A stretch of 32,336 nt of DNA from Gryganskiella cystojenkinii (lineage: Eukaryota > Mortierellomycota > Mortierellomycetes > Mortierellales > Mortierellaceae). Every line of letters begins with the position of its first letter. The first letter of the stretch is position 1. The translations under genes and the position numbers were made by a program. The DNA lies in the NCBI GenBank assembly GCA_015852425.1, contig JAAAIG010000413.1:1-32336 (forward strand). Reading direction: 5' to 3'. This document shows positions 1 to 10,499 of this stretch, piece after piece. The notes beneath the pieces are model-generated. The model saw only the letters and a list, made by a program, of their open reading frames with translations, did not search any database and was not told the DNA's origin.

Positions 1-3000
1 TGTTGATTATAGCGAGAAGGCCGTCGATCAGGCCAAAGATGGGCTTGAGCAGAGCGAGACAGTCAGGCGTAGTTGTCGGAGAAGGTGCGAGAGATGTAGT
101 AACCTTTGTGGGCACGACACCAGATGAAGTAGGACCAGTAGGGTAGTTGGTAGGGGGGATTGTGGGGAGGTTTGTAGGGTTTGTAGGGACGACGGTGGGT
201 CCAATGGTCTTGCTAGAGGCTTGGTTCTTGTCGCAGTCCTTGATGAGATTGAGAATCGGTGTAAGAATGTCGAAAATCGGTCCGAGGACTGGCAACGCCT
301 TCAAAGGACCAGCGAGTGTGTCAACAAGGAACGTCAACATATCAGTAATTCCTCCATCGTTTCCTGCAATCAATTGTGCAGCAATCCTGTCGACTATAGG
401 CTGTGTAGCAATAAATATTGGGATTGTCCCTATGAATTGAAAAAAAAATAAAAAATAAAAAACAAATATGAACCTTGTTAGATAGGCAGAAACAAGCGGA
501 TTAAAATAAATTGAAGACATATCAAGAGAGAGTCTTCCAAGAAATCTTACATGGAGCCTTGAAGGCGAGATCAGCTCTCAGGATAGGCCATCCGATCCTG
601 ATCGTATATCCTGCAAGTATAATCAATCCAGTGCAATCCGGTTTGGCACCTGTACAGGCAGCTAGATCTGCAAAAAGCTTGGCGAATTGATTCAATAAAT
701 CAAAGAGGATATCGAGGAATGGACCGGTAACGCCCAAGATACGCAAAGGATCCGTGGCGTTCCTGAGGACGGCGACGACCTGGGGAATGAAGACTGCTAT
801 AGTCGCTGCAACTGATCCAATGCCATCCAGACCACCGTTCACATAGTTGGTCAAGTTGTCACCCAAGGCCAACTTGAGAAGCGCGGCTACTGGCGCGTGC
901 AGCGGCAAGGAATCGATCATAGTAAGGATCTTTTGAATCAGATCTGTGATGGGCTTGATAAAAACAAGACAATCAGTTGTTGGTGTGGGTACAACGGCTG
1001 TAGAGACCTTTGTGGGCACGACACCGGATGAAGTAGGACCAGTAGGGTAGTTGGTAGGGTCAGTAGGGTAGTTGGTAGGACCAGTTGGGTTGTTGGTAGG
1101 GTTAGTAGGGTAGTTGGTAGGACCAGTTGGGTTGTTGGTAGGGTCAGTGGGGTAGTTCGTAGGACCAGTTGGGTTGTTGGTAGGTACTGTTGGGACAATC
1201 GTAGGCTTGTTGGTAGGGGGGACGGTGGGCAAAACTGTCTTGGGGATACAATGAGCGTCATCTCCCCGAGAAACACAGTCTTCAGATTCACAGCATTCCT
1301 GGATAAGCACTGGTTTTCCTCCCTTGGTACACTTGTAAACACTCTTCGGTAACAGCTTGCACTCCTCTGGGAATTGGTCCGAGCAAGCCACAAAGTCCTT
1401 AGTACATTCGCAAGTTGGGTAAACGCAGTGGGCGTTATTGTCTTTGTCCGTGCTACATTGCGTTCCTGGGAGGCATTTCTTGAGGATCTGTGGTTGAGAT
1501 CCGTCACCATCAGGACAGTGGTAAATGGCAGTGGGGTCAGCGTTGCACAGTGGGTTAAGGTTGGCACCGCAGACTGGCTTTCCGTTGCTGCTGATGGGAC
1601 ACTCGCATTTGTCTTTAGTATCAGCGCAGATAGCGCCACCAGCTTGAGTCAGGCATTGACGGCATAATTCGAGTGGTTTGGGTGCTATACCTGCACCGTC
1701 ACACTGATAGATTCGCTGGGCTTCCAGGTTGCACTTGGGAGGGAATGTCGAGCCACAGACCTAGGAGAGTAAAAAGCGAGATGGAGTTGATTAGCGTCCT
1801 TGACAACCTTCAAGTTCATATAACAATTGAAAACGGTCGAGATGACAGGTGTAAAACTCACCTTTCCTTTGTTAACACACATGCAGTCATTGATGCATTT
1901 GTCTTCGGCAAAGACATCAGATGCTTGAGCTGTTGCAGCCGAAGCTGAACAAGTCCCCGGCTCACAATTCTTGAACGGAATAGGGTTCTCTCCCTTCTTG
2001 CAGTCGTAGATCGTAGAGGCCGAAAGACGACACGAAATAGGGAACGCATTGCCACAGATCTTGCCGTCATTGGGACACTTGCAGTCCTTGTTGGCACAGA
2101 TAGCGCCATCGACAAGAGCAACACACTCTTCCCACTCACAGCAGGTCTTGAGAAGCTCCGGGACGCCGCTGGAATTGCACTTGTAAATACTGTTGGGAAC
2201 GAGCTTGCACTCGGTCGGGTATTGCTCCGAGCAAGCCACAACGTCGCCACTACACTTGCAGGTCGAGTAACCGCAGTTGGCGTTACCATCTTTGTCAGTG
2301 TTGCATTGCGTACCAGGTATGCATTTCTTGAGGATCTTGGGATCAGATCCAGTACCATCAGGGCAGTGGTAGATGGCCGTGGGGTCAGCTTTACAATTCG
2401 GGTCGAGGTTGCCACCACACACCGGCTTTCCAGTGCTGCTGATAGGGCACTTGCATTTGTCTCCTGAATTTGAGCAAATTGCACCGCCAGCTTGGGAAAT
2501 GCACTTATCTTGACAGAGCTCCAGTGGCTTGGGTGCTGTGCCAGAGCCATCGCACTGGTAGATACGCTGGGCGTCCAAGCTGCACTTGGGAGAGAATGTG
2601 GAACCACAGACCTATAGAAGACATGAGATATATTTTGGTCAGCGTATGAAAGCCCATGTTGGATGCCTCATATAAAATGTTTGAGAATTCTTAACTGATG
2701 TACATACCTTTCCTTTGCTTGCGCACGTGCATTCAGCAATGCACTGGTCGTTACCAAAGACATTGGCAGCCTGGTTGTTTGCAGAGGACGAGCAGGTGCC
2801 AGGCTCACAGCTCCTAATAGGAACGGGGTCTTGTCCCCTCTTGCAGCTGTAGATGGTCGAGGAAGAGAGACGGCAGGAGATCGGGAAGCTGTTACCGCAG
2901 AAGTTGCCATCATTGACACACTTGCAGTTCTTGTTGGCACAGTAAGCGCCATCGACAACAGAAACGCACTCTTCAGCGTTAGAACAAGTCTTGACAAGTT

Positions 3001-5136
3001 CAGGTACTCCCCTGGAGCCGCACTTGTAAACACTGTTGGGAACAAGCCTGCAGCTAGTCGGATACAGCTCCGAGCAAGCCACAACGTCGCCAGTACACTC
3101 GCAGGTCGAGTAACCGCAGTTAGCGTTACCATCTCTATCCGTGTTGCATTGAGTTCCAGGGAGGCACTTCTTGAGGATCTGTGGTTGAGATCCAGCACCA
3201 TTAGGACAGTGGTAAATTGAAGTGGGGTCAGCCTTGCAGAGTGGGTTAAGGTCGCCGCCGCAGACTGGTTTTCCGTTGCTGCTGATGGGGCACTCGCATT
3301 TGTCTCCGGAATCAGTGCAAACAGCACCACCGGCTTGAGTCAGGCATCGACCACGGCATAATTCGAGTGGTTTGGGTGCTGTGCCAGCGCCATCACACTG
3401 ATAGATGCGCTGCGCATCCAAGTTGCACTTGGGAGAGAATGTCGAGCCACAGACCTAGGGAGAAAGAAGAGCGACAGAATTGATTAGCGTCTTCGACAGC
3501 CAACGAGTCCTTATCATAATTGAAAACAACTCGTGAGACAGGCGTGCAACACACCTTTCCTTTGGTAACACATGTGCAGTCGTTGATGCATTGGTCGTCA
3601 GCAAAGGCACCAGAAGCTTGAGATGTAGCAGCCGAAGCTGAACATGTTCCTGGCTCACAGCTCTTGAGAGGAACAGGGTCTTGTCCTTTCTTGCAAGTGT
3701 AGATCGTCGAAGCTGAAAGGCGACAAGAAATAGGGAATGCGTTACCGCAGACCTTTCCATCGACGGGACACTTGCAGTCTTTGTTGGCACAGTAAGCACC
3801 GTCAATGACTGAGACACACTCCTCGGCATTGGAACAGGTCTTAACAAGCTCAGGAACTCCGCTTGATGAACACTTGTAGACGCTGTTGGGAACGAGCTGG
3901 CACTCGCCTGGGTACAACTGCGAGCAAGCCACAACATCGCCACTACACTTGCAGGTCGAGTAACCACAGTTGGCGTTACCATCTTTGTCCGTGTTGCATT
4001 GCGTACCAGGGACACACTTTCTGAGGATCTTGGGATCAGATCCAGTACCACCAGGGCAGTAGTAGATGGCAGTGGGATCAGCTTTACACTGTGGGTCGAG
4101 GCTACCACCGCAGACTGGCTTTCCGTCGCGGCTGATGGGGCACTTGCATTTACCATTGTCTGTTCCACTACAGCTCTCGGCGTTGCGCTCGACTACTATG
4201 GGTTTCTCGCCGACGGCCTTGCACAAGTAGCGAGTCTTGAATTCGAAATTGCATCCATAGAGATTATCTCCGCAGAATTCACCAACGGCAACACAAAGAT
4301 CCTTGTACGGGTGCTTTGGTTTCTTGCGATTATGGCGATCATGCTTGTTGTGGTGGTGATGACCGTTGTGGCGGTGCTTGCCGTGCCTGTCTCTATGGTG
4401 CTTGCCGTGATTGCGGTGATGGTTCTTCTTCCACAGATCGGTGTCACCAGTATTGGTATCTACATCTCCATCGGCGCCTACTCCATGATCCTTCTCAGTA
4501 TCATCTTCGTCTTCGGCGTCAGGTCTGGTATCAGATCCAGAGTCTTCCGGTTCTTCAGATTCCTCTGATCCGTCCTCCGCATTCGCAATAGCAGTTAAGC
4601 GAGGAGGATATTTCGAGCAAGGCTTGTCCATAACGATGAAAACGTTGACAACCTTGCCGCCGCCGCCGCCATTGTTAAGGGTCCCAAATGGGGTCTGCGA
4701 CTCCTCGACGGGAGATTGCCCATAGACGATGGTAGGTGGAGGAATTTTGTATTTGCAGACGAGGTTGTCAATAACGACACCATCACAAATAAGATTCAAT
4801 ATCCTCTCTGCAAGTGGAAGGAGAATATTAGAAATCTAGCGTCTTCAGGTTGGCAACACAAGGCAGATTGTGAAAATTGGAATGGTGGTCGTCTCGGAGT
4901 CAAAACTTACTGTCGTTCTTTTTTTTCTTGGAGTGATGGTGTCGGAGGTGGTGGTGTTTTTTTTTGCCTCCATTGTTAAGGATTTCAAAGTCTTCATCAG
5001 AAATGGCGGCTTTGACTCCAGCATTGGGCAGTGCGATATCATCTTCAGCAGCGGCATCGCCAGCAAAAGTCAACGAAAGACATATGATGCTAGCAATGGC
5101 CGCGTAGGTGGGTAAACGCGATGCGAGGAGCCTCAT
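1..5136 (-). CDS. Large secreted modular cysteine-rich repeat protein (3' end beyond window)
   Basis: Deduced exons on the - strand: 5136-4911, 4807-3555, 3454-2708, 2611-1862, 1760-551 and 429-1 (runs off the edge). All junctions are GT-AG and keep frame, giving 1538 codons so far. The start is the ATG before a clear signal peptide (about residues 1-25, hydrophobic 12-25). A Lys/His-rich patch follows, then an acidic region (about 152-198) and a His-rich region (about 205-244). Next come about 15 cysteine-rich subrepeats with the pattern CxC...VCG...C...IYxC...C...C (about 247-1165), a Pro-Thr linker (about 1166-1254) and hydrophobic helical segments. The last exon repeats the helix and PT-linker alternation. 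The subrepeats look like extracellular fungal wall or carbohydrate-binding modules, but I cannot assign a Pfam family, and function is unknown. A surface or secreted role is inferred from the signal peptide and cysteine content. Confidence 0.85.
1030..1225 (-). repeat. Pro-Thr linker minisatellite
   Basis: Tandem degenerate repeat in exon 5 of the cysteine-rich gene. It encodes alternating PTNYPT, PTGPT and PTNNPT units on the - strand, with a basic unit of about 18 nt arranged in higher-order 36-nt steps. Such linkers are usually extended and heavily O-glycosylated. A shorter copy of the same linker lies in exon 6 at about 100-215, followed by the same SSGVVPTKV-type junction. Confidence 0.85.
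1761..3554 (-). repeat. Exon-intron tandem duplication within the cysteine-rich gene
   Basis: Introns at 3455-3554, 2612-2707 and 1761-1861 interrupt the coding sequence at the same place in each module, after a GKV-type turn (KGK|VCG), always in phase 0. They bound exons of 249 and 250 codons. The first and third of these introns are recognisably similar to each other, sharing the stretch ttgattagcgtc and the donor-side segment, while the middle one is different. Modules therefore alternate A-B-A'-B', which points to duplication of a two-module block. Confidence 0.8.
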
Positions 5137-6282
5137 ATTGGTTCCTCCAGTGAGCTCTCAATAAGCAAAATGACAATGATCAAAGAGTTAAGTTGGGACG
5201 ATATTGAAAATGACGAGAGATGATAAAAGGTCAAAAAGTTTAAAGAAAATTCCCAACAAAGGGTTTCTTCTATCTTCGATGGTGAGAGGCAGGCCCCTAT
5301 TAGTATGAATGGTAGGGGCGGGGACAAGGGCGAGAATTTTCATTCCTCATGTTCGCACGAACGGAATTAGAGACTGGTAGGGAGGTCTCGATCTTAAAGC
5401 AGCAGGCATGGTTCCACGATATACAGCGAACGAGAAAATACAGCCTTGGGCAGCGTTTTCGTCTCCTCTCTATCCCACCCCTGTTATTCGCGGCGGAATG
5501 GCCAACGTTTGGAATCGAGGTTGCTTCTGCCACCAACCAGAGGGAAGGCTCTGTTGTTCGACTGTGGGAAGGGGTGAGAATTTTTTACCAACTCTAACTA
5601 CGAGTTCTAGTGCTTGATCTAGCAAGGGAGTAGAGTATTAATAAAGTAGAAACCAAAAAAAAAAAATAAAAAAAATAAGAGGGATATTTTCGGAGTTGCT
5701 GTGACAATACTTGTCTTCAGAAGGATCAGGAAGGTTCTCAAAATCAGGATCGATCTTGTAGAAGCAGAGCGAAAAAGGGGGCAAAAACTTAAAAAAAAAA
5801 AAAAAAAAAAGGAGACTCAAAACGAACAACAATCGAGAAGTCCATTAACAAACAAACATCAGGAGGAAAAAAAGGGGGGGGAAGTAATCTCAATTTTTTG
5901 TTGAACCAAGGGGGTGAGTGCCATACAAAAAAATTTGTTCCCTCTAAATCACAAACCATGCTAACTCAGAAAGCAGAAATCAATTATCGTTTGCGGTTGT
6001 GTTCTGGGAGTTTAAAAGCGTAGTTGAGTGCTGGTGAGTGAAGGGCAGATTTGATGGACGGGGAGCGACATTAGGGATAACATCGTACCTGGTGTTGTGG
6101 AATCTAGAAAAGTAGACTACATATGGTGTTGACTACAGTACGGGTTCGTTACCTTGGTCGTACTGTCTACTCGAAACTGGACTGATCGATTCAACGATGC
6201 TCTTTTATTCGCAACCGTTAATCAGGGCGCATTTGCAGGCCATCCGGAGACCGGCTTTCAAGCTGCGTTGTCCCTCTCGCTT
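5137..6282. other. Intergenic region, promoter side of the cysteine-rich gene
   Basis: No convincing gene. The part next to 5136 must hold the promoter and 5' leader of the leftward cysteine-rich gene, but I see no clear TATA box. Stretches at about 5655-5680 and 5790-5812 are A-rich homopolymer. Short open frames here lack any recognisable motif and lie in low-complexity or mixed sequence. Confidence 0.6.
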
Positions 6283-6360
6283 CAGTCGGACCCCTCTAAC
6301 TTAATAGCCTCGGGACCGGGGGGGATTATCAAATTAGAGGGGTTACCAAAATAGGCCGGG
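6283..6360 (+). repeat. Left terminal/subterminal inverted repeat of the pogo-like element
   Basis: Holds cagtcggacccctctaactt at 6283-6302. From 6328 it holds tatcaaattagaggggttac, which is an inverted partial copy of the same sequence, so the end is itself palindromic. The tatcaaattagag unit recurs at 10521. Confidence 0.6.
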
Positions 6361-6601
6361 GGGTCATCAACACGTCAAACCTCATGCACACACCCCTTAA
6401 AAAAAAAGAAAACACACCGCTCTAAACTATGAGCAGAAGCGGGCCATATGTGAGCGCCATCAACAAAACCCACTTTTGACACAAGTTGACCTTACGCTAA
6501 GGGTGAAAACTACAAACGGAGTGTGAGACAGTCAATGCACGATCAGCAATCTTCTATCTCAGAAGGATAAATATGTTCATGGAGCCGGCTACATCAACCC
6601 A

Positions 6602-8160
6602 AAACAACAGCGAGAAAGACCTGTCAGACATCAGCAAATGGAGGAAAGGATGGGGACATGGTTTGTTCAAAAACAGGATAAGGTGGCCATTTCGGGGGAC
6701 ACCGTCAAGAATACAGGACAGCAAATCTGATCACAATATGAAATTCTCGAACGGATGGCTCGCAAGGTTCAAAAGGCGATATTCACTTCGCTACTTCAGA
6801 CGACATGGTGAAGATGCCTATCTAAATGAGGAAAAGCTCCTGGAGGATCTTCCAAGGCTTTGGGCAGCACTGAATAGATTTGATTGGGAGAACATCTACA
6901 ATATGGATGAGACTAGTCTCTATTACCGTACAGAGGTTAGTGCGAGAGTATCCTTCCTCTTGGACTGGTTCAGTGAGGTTCAGTCCTTCCGGCGTTATCT
7001 TGACATTGCTCCTCTTGTATTTGCACCCACTAGCCCGATAAATCTTTGGCAACCAAACGCCTTAAGGGAAGGAAGAAGAGGAAAGAGCGCCTTGCTGTCG
7101 GTCCCTGTTGCAATGTCTCTGGCACACACAAGCTTAGGCCTATCGTCCTTGGGAACGCCTTTAAACCACGGTGCTTCAAGAACACTCGAATGGATAGCCT
7201 TGGATGCCGCTACCACGTAAACAAACAATGACATGGATGACAGCGGGTATTTTTTCCCTTTGGCTTCAAGAATTTGACATCGAAATGAGGCGCCGCAACA
7301 AACAGGTCTTGCTCCTCCTTGACTACTTCTCTGGTTATGCTTCTACACGAGATGTAGAACTCCCCGCTTTGGAGAACACCGAGTTGCTTTATTTAACAGC
7401 AAACAGCACCTCGCGAATTTAACCACTGGATGCTGGTAATATTGCAGAATTCAAAGCACACTACCGACGACGACAATCACAAAGCATTCTCGACCGACTG
7501 GAGACAATGGACATATGGGAGCATCGTAATCGAAACGATACAATCTTCGACATCCAACGGCAAACCACATCACCGGAAAAGTCAGACGATCCTGCATACA
7601 TGTCAGCGAAAGAAGCCTAGAGATGGTTGTTAATGCATGGGGATATACAAGCGGAGGCGAAAGATCAACCATTATGAACTGTTTTCGGCACTGCCATATT
7701 CGGTCCGAGGATGGTGACAATATGGGAGATGACTTTGTCGAGGTGGTTTTTGATTGATCAAGCAGTGCCAGGGCAACTACAAAATGTGTCAAGTCAGCTA
7801 CCATACCGCTCTTTGATGAGCATCGAGGCTTCACTTAATGAGGACTATGTGTCGCCGAATAACATGTGAGTGATAGTGAGGATGACACCATTGAGGTGCC
7901 GAGAATCACAACTCGAGAGGCATCCACAATGCTGAACTCCATACAGGTTTATTTCCAACCGCAGGATGGAGACAACCAAAGCACCCTGGCTATTCTTCGA
8001 GGTGTCAAGAATATAGTAGACACCCATCGACTTCACTCTCTCCGCCAAAGTAAAGTCTCCATGACTTTTTCTCTAGTAAGGGAGGGGAAAAGGCAAAGAG
8101 AGGTCGGCAGGCTCCCCCCCTCGCTCTATTTTCCAACCGCCATAAGTTCCATCCCATAGC
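6602..8160 (+). pseudogene. Broken DDE transposase of pogo/Tigger type
   Basis: A CENP-B-like DNA-binding part (WFVQKQ...ISGDT, then KFSNGWLARFKRR) is followed by a DDE catalytic core. The three acids are at GAT 6906-6908 (NMDETSL), GAC 7321-7323 (LLLLD) and GAT 7429-7431 (PLDAG), so the last two are 35 residues apart. The C-terminal part ends near LRQSKV at about 8060. Lesions include a frame change near 6730, a frame change near 7220, an in-frame TAA at 7420-7422, a TAG near 7618 and another frame change near 7860. The stretch 6936-7033 is better read as a normal 98-nt GT-AG intron than as damage. A Ser/Ala/Gly-rich repeat at 8175-8345 may be the decayed tail. The gene cannot make a full protein. 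Confidence 0.85.
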
Positions 8161-8390
8161 TCAATTTCATCATCGAGGGGCTGGTCTCTCTTCACAAGCT
8201 GGCTCATCATCAAGGGCCGATCCTTCTTCACAAGCTGGTCCCTCTTCACATGCAGGTCCTTTTTCAAGAGCAGGGTCTTTCTCGGCTTCAACTCGCGCGT
8301 CTTCCAGATCCTCCTCTTCCCCATCAGACACCTACGCCCAACGGTAGAGCTTTGATTAGAGTAGAAACTAAAATAATGAGCTTTGTTTCG

Positions 8391-8435
8391 GGACCGGAGG
8401 TCCTTACCAAATAGCAAACTAGAGGAGGTACAATA
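8391..8435 (-). repeat. Right terminal repeat of the pogo-like element
   Basis: The - strand sequence shares the cctcta and ggaccgg blocks with the left end at 6283-6320, in inverted orientation. The outermost bases have diverged from CAGT. Confidence 0.5.
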
Positions 8436-8959
8436 GTGTTGTGCCTTTTTGTTTTCCTTGCTGGAATGATGTTTGAGAGATCTTGAGGATTAAGAGAAAA
8501 AAGGGTCGTTGTGAGTGTCCCCTTTTGAGTTCCCAGTCCCCCTGACAAGCTAGCCTGCATTGATCATCCATCTCTCCATCTTTTGAAGACAGCAAAGTCC
8601 ACTCTGTGATTCTTAGTTTATGCACCCCTTCTTCAGTCCCCGTCCTTTCTGGTACCCTTGACCCCTGATTCTTTGCCTTCCCTCTTTTAGCCCCGCCTTT
8701 TGAACGTGCATGTTCAGAGCACTGACGCACTAGTGGCCTTGCCACACCAGTCACTTTTCATCGTGATATAAAAAGTCTCCAGTCTTTTCCTTCCTTGCAC
8801 CCTCATCACTTTCTGTTATCACAATAAGTAATCCTCTCACCTTTGTTCTTTGTTTCTGTCACACTGTATATTTTGATCCGCCGCCCACATTTCTGCATCC
8901 TCCATCTTTGAACTCACCAAACTTTCATCACTCGTCGAATAGGAACAGGTTAGACAACC
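8436..8959 (+). promoter_or_regulatory. Promoter and 5' leader of the GH47-like gene
   Basis: A TATA-type sequence, tataaaaa, lies at 8767-8774, about 190 nt before the ATG. The sequence between it and the gene is pyrimidine-rich, as in many fungal core promoters. Transcription probably starts around 8795-8830 (inference). The right end of the transposon relic forms the upstream edge. Confidence 0.55.
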
Positions 8960-10435
8960 ATGCGACTTTCTGTCTTGGCCACCTTGGTCCTTCTCCACAC
9001 AGCACTCGCTCAGATACAAAGGCCCAATCTCAAGCAACCTTCAACTGGTCAGGTCGAAGCTGCCAAAGTAAAAGAACTATTCCAAAATACATATGGCGCA
9101 TATGTCAAGCGAGCCTTTGGCAATGACACCCTGACGCCCGTCACCGGCACCATCAAGAACGATCATCATGGCTGGGGCCTCACCATCATTGCATCGATGA
9201 GCACGATGTATGTCATGGGCCTCAATGACCTATTTGCCGATGCTGTGGCATTTGTAGCCACTGTCGATTTTTCAAAAGTGCCTGCCGATTCTCCATTAGT
9301 GGCCGTTTCCGATACGTCGACAAGGTACCTTGGAGGACTTTTATCCGCTTATGAGCTCTCCCAAAAGAAGAACCCAGTCCTTCTCCAGAAGGCGCAACAA
9401 CTAGGAGACAAACTGGTTTTTGCTTGGGTCGGTGAAAAGGACGTCCCATTCAGCTCGGTCAACTTCTTAACAAACACCGCGAGCGTCGAAAATACTCACA
9501 TAACCATTGCAGAAGCAACGGGTATGCTGTTAGAGTTCGTCCGACTCAGTAACTTCACTGGTAACACAACTTATGCCAACCTCGCACTAAAGTCGCTGAC
9601 ACACGTCGCTCGAAACACTGCTCCTTTGCCCGGATTGCCCTCTCTGACGATCGATGTCAGCATTGGAGCTCCTGTAGGAGATTATGTCACTTTCGGAGGT
9701 GGTGCCAGCGATTACTTTTACGGCCTCCTCAGGTTTGCAACACAATCTAACACCCCGGAAGATACTTTATACAGAGATTCTTGGAACACTGCAGCAGATT
9801 CTGCAATGCGCAACCTTAGGAAGACGTCAACAGTTGGTAACCATATATATTTTGCCGACTTCGACAACGACAGAAAGATACGTGATGTGTCGTCACAGCT
9901 GGCTTGTTTCACTGGAGGAGACTGGGTTCTTGCAGGCAAGGCGTTCGATAACCAGACCTACGAGGACATTGGCCTTCAGCTGATAGATGCCTGCTACGAT
10001 ACCTACGCCTCTACGGAGACCCATCTTGGGCCAGAAGCGATTGCCTATGTTAGCAGCGACAGTAGTCTTCCGCCTCCACCTGACCAGAACGACTTCTACC
10101 TCAAAAATGGCTTTTATATCACGGTGGGAGAATACGTCCAGAGACCAGAAGTACCTCAGAGCAACTTTTATGCCTGGCGCGCCACCGGGGACGAGAAATA
10201 TATCAGCAGGGCAGAGAGTATCCTGGATGCCCTCTTGACGTATACAATGGCACCTTTTGGTATGGCCCAGCTGTCGGATGTGTCTAAGACAGACGAAGGA
10301 AACAAAATGGATGACACAAACGCCTCCTTATTTTCCGGCGTGTTGATGTACCTGTATCTTACCTTTGACGATCCTAAAAACTACAGTCTGGACAATTACA
10401 TCTGGTCGATGGAAGGCCACCCCTTTACTCGATAA
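8960..10435 (+). CDS. Secreted glycoside hydrolase family 47-like protein (class I alpha-mannosidase family)
   Basis: A single exon of 491 aa. Residues 1-17 form a signal peptide with a likely cut after ALA. GH47 landmarks appear in order: HHGWG...MYVMGL (about 69-88), DTSTRYLGGLLSAY (118-131), AEATGMLLEF (184-193), DYFYGLL (251-257), QLACFTGG (313-320), HLGPEA (355-360), RPE...FYAWRATGD (395-411), SLFSGVLMYLYLTF (456-469) and the terminal MEGHP (484-488). Members trim alpha-1,2-mannose from N-glycans. Here it lacks a membrane anchor and looks secreted, as in some fungal paralogues. Several family-critical positions differ: Asp118 where Glu is usual in the FET motif, and Met484 where the calcium-binding Thr is expected. 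Activity is therefore uncertain, while family membership is well supported. Confidence 0.85.
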   Translation: MRLSVLATLVLLHTALAQIQRPNLKQPSTGQVEAAKVKELFQNTYGAYVKRAFGNDTLTPVTGTIKNDHHGWGLTIIASMSTMYVMGLNDLFADAVAFVATVDFSKVPADSPLVAVSDTSTRYLGGLLSAYELSQKKNPVLLQKAQQLGDKLVFAWVGEKDVPFSSVNFLTNTASVENTHITIAEATGMLLEFVRLSNFTGNTTYANLALKSLTHVARNTAPLPGLPSLTIDVSIGAPVGDYVTFGGGASDYFYGLLRFATQSNTPEDTLYRDSWNTAADSAMRNLRKTSTVGNHIYFADFDNDRKIRDVSSQLACFTGGDWVLAGKAFDNQTYEDIGLQLIDACYDTYASTETHLGPEAIAYVSSDSSLPPPPDQNDFYLKNGFYITVGEYVQRPEVPQSNFYAWRATGDEKYISRAESILDALLTYTMAPFGMAQLSDVSKTDEGNKMDDTNASLFSGVLMYLYLTFDDPKNYSLDNYIWSMEGHPFTR

Positions 10436-10499
10436 GAAATACCTCTGAGAGACACCACAACTGGTCACCATAGTCATAACAATACAAAATTAGTATATG

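Larger units (their letters stand above)
6283..8435 (+). mobile_element. Decayed pogo/Tigger-like (Tc1/mariner superfamily) DNA transposon
   Basis: A degenerate inverted-repeat pair brackets a broken transposase. The left end starts with CAGT at 6283 and reads cagtcggacccctctaactt. The right end, read on the - strand from about 8430 down to 8391, shows tacctcctctagtttgctat followed by a ggacc..ggtcc block, which matches the ggaccgg of the left end. Starting with CAGT is typical of pogo-type elements. The expected TA target duplication is not intact, so boundaries are approximate. The element is about 2.15 kb, a normal size for a pogo-like element. Confidence 0.7.

Noticed and set aside
938..1639. 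Long - strand frame overlapping the cysteine-rich gene in another phase
   Set aside because: It is a frame shadow. The alternative frame carries the conserved cysteine modules and the correct splice sites.
3999..4568. Open frame of 189 codons on the + strand with membrane-like hydrophobic stretches
   Set aside because: It lies antisense to the acidic and His-rich coding region of the cysteine-rich gene. The apparent hydrophobicity is the complement of GAT/GAC/CAC-rich codons.
6936..7033. Apparent frameshift in the transposase after the first catalytic Asp
   Set aside because: GT at 6936 and AG at 7033 define a 98-nt intron that restores the conserved reading (TE|PDKSLATKR).
8073..8417. - strand Lys/Arg-rich frame within the transposon
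   Set aside because: It is the complement of a Ser/Ala/Gly repeat on the + strand at the transposase end and spans the terminal repeat.
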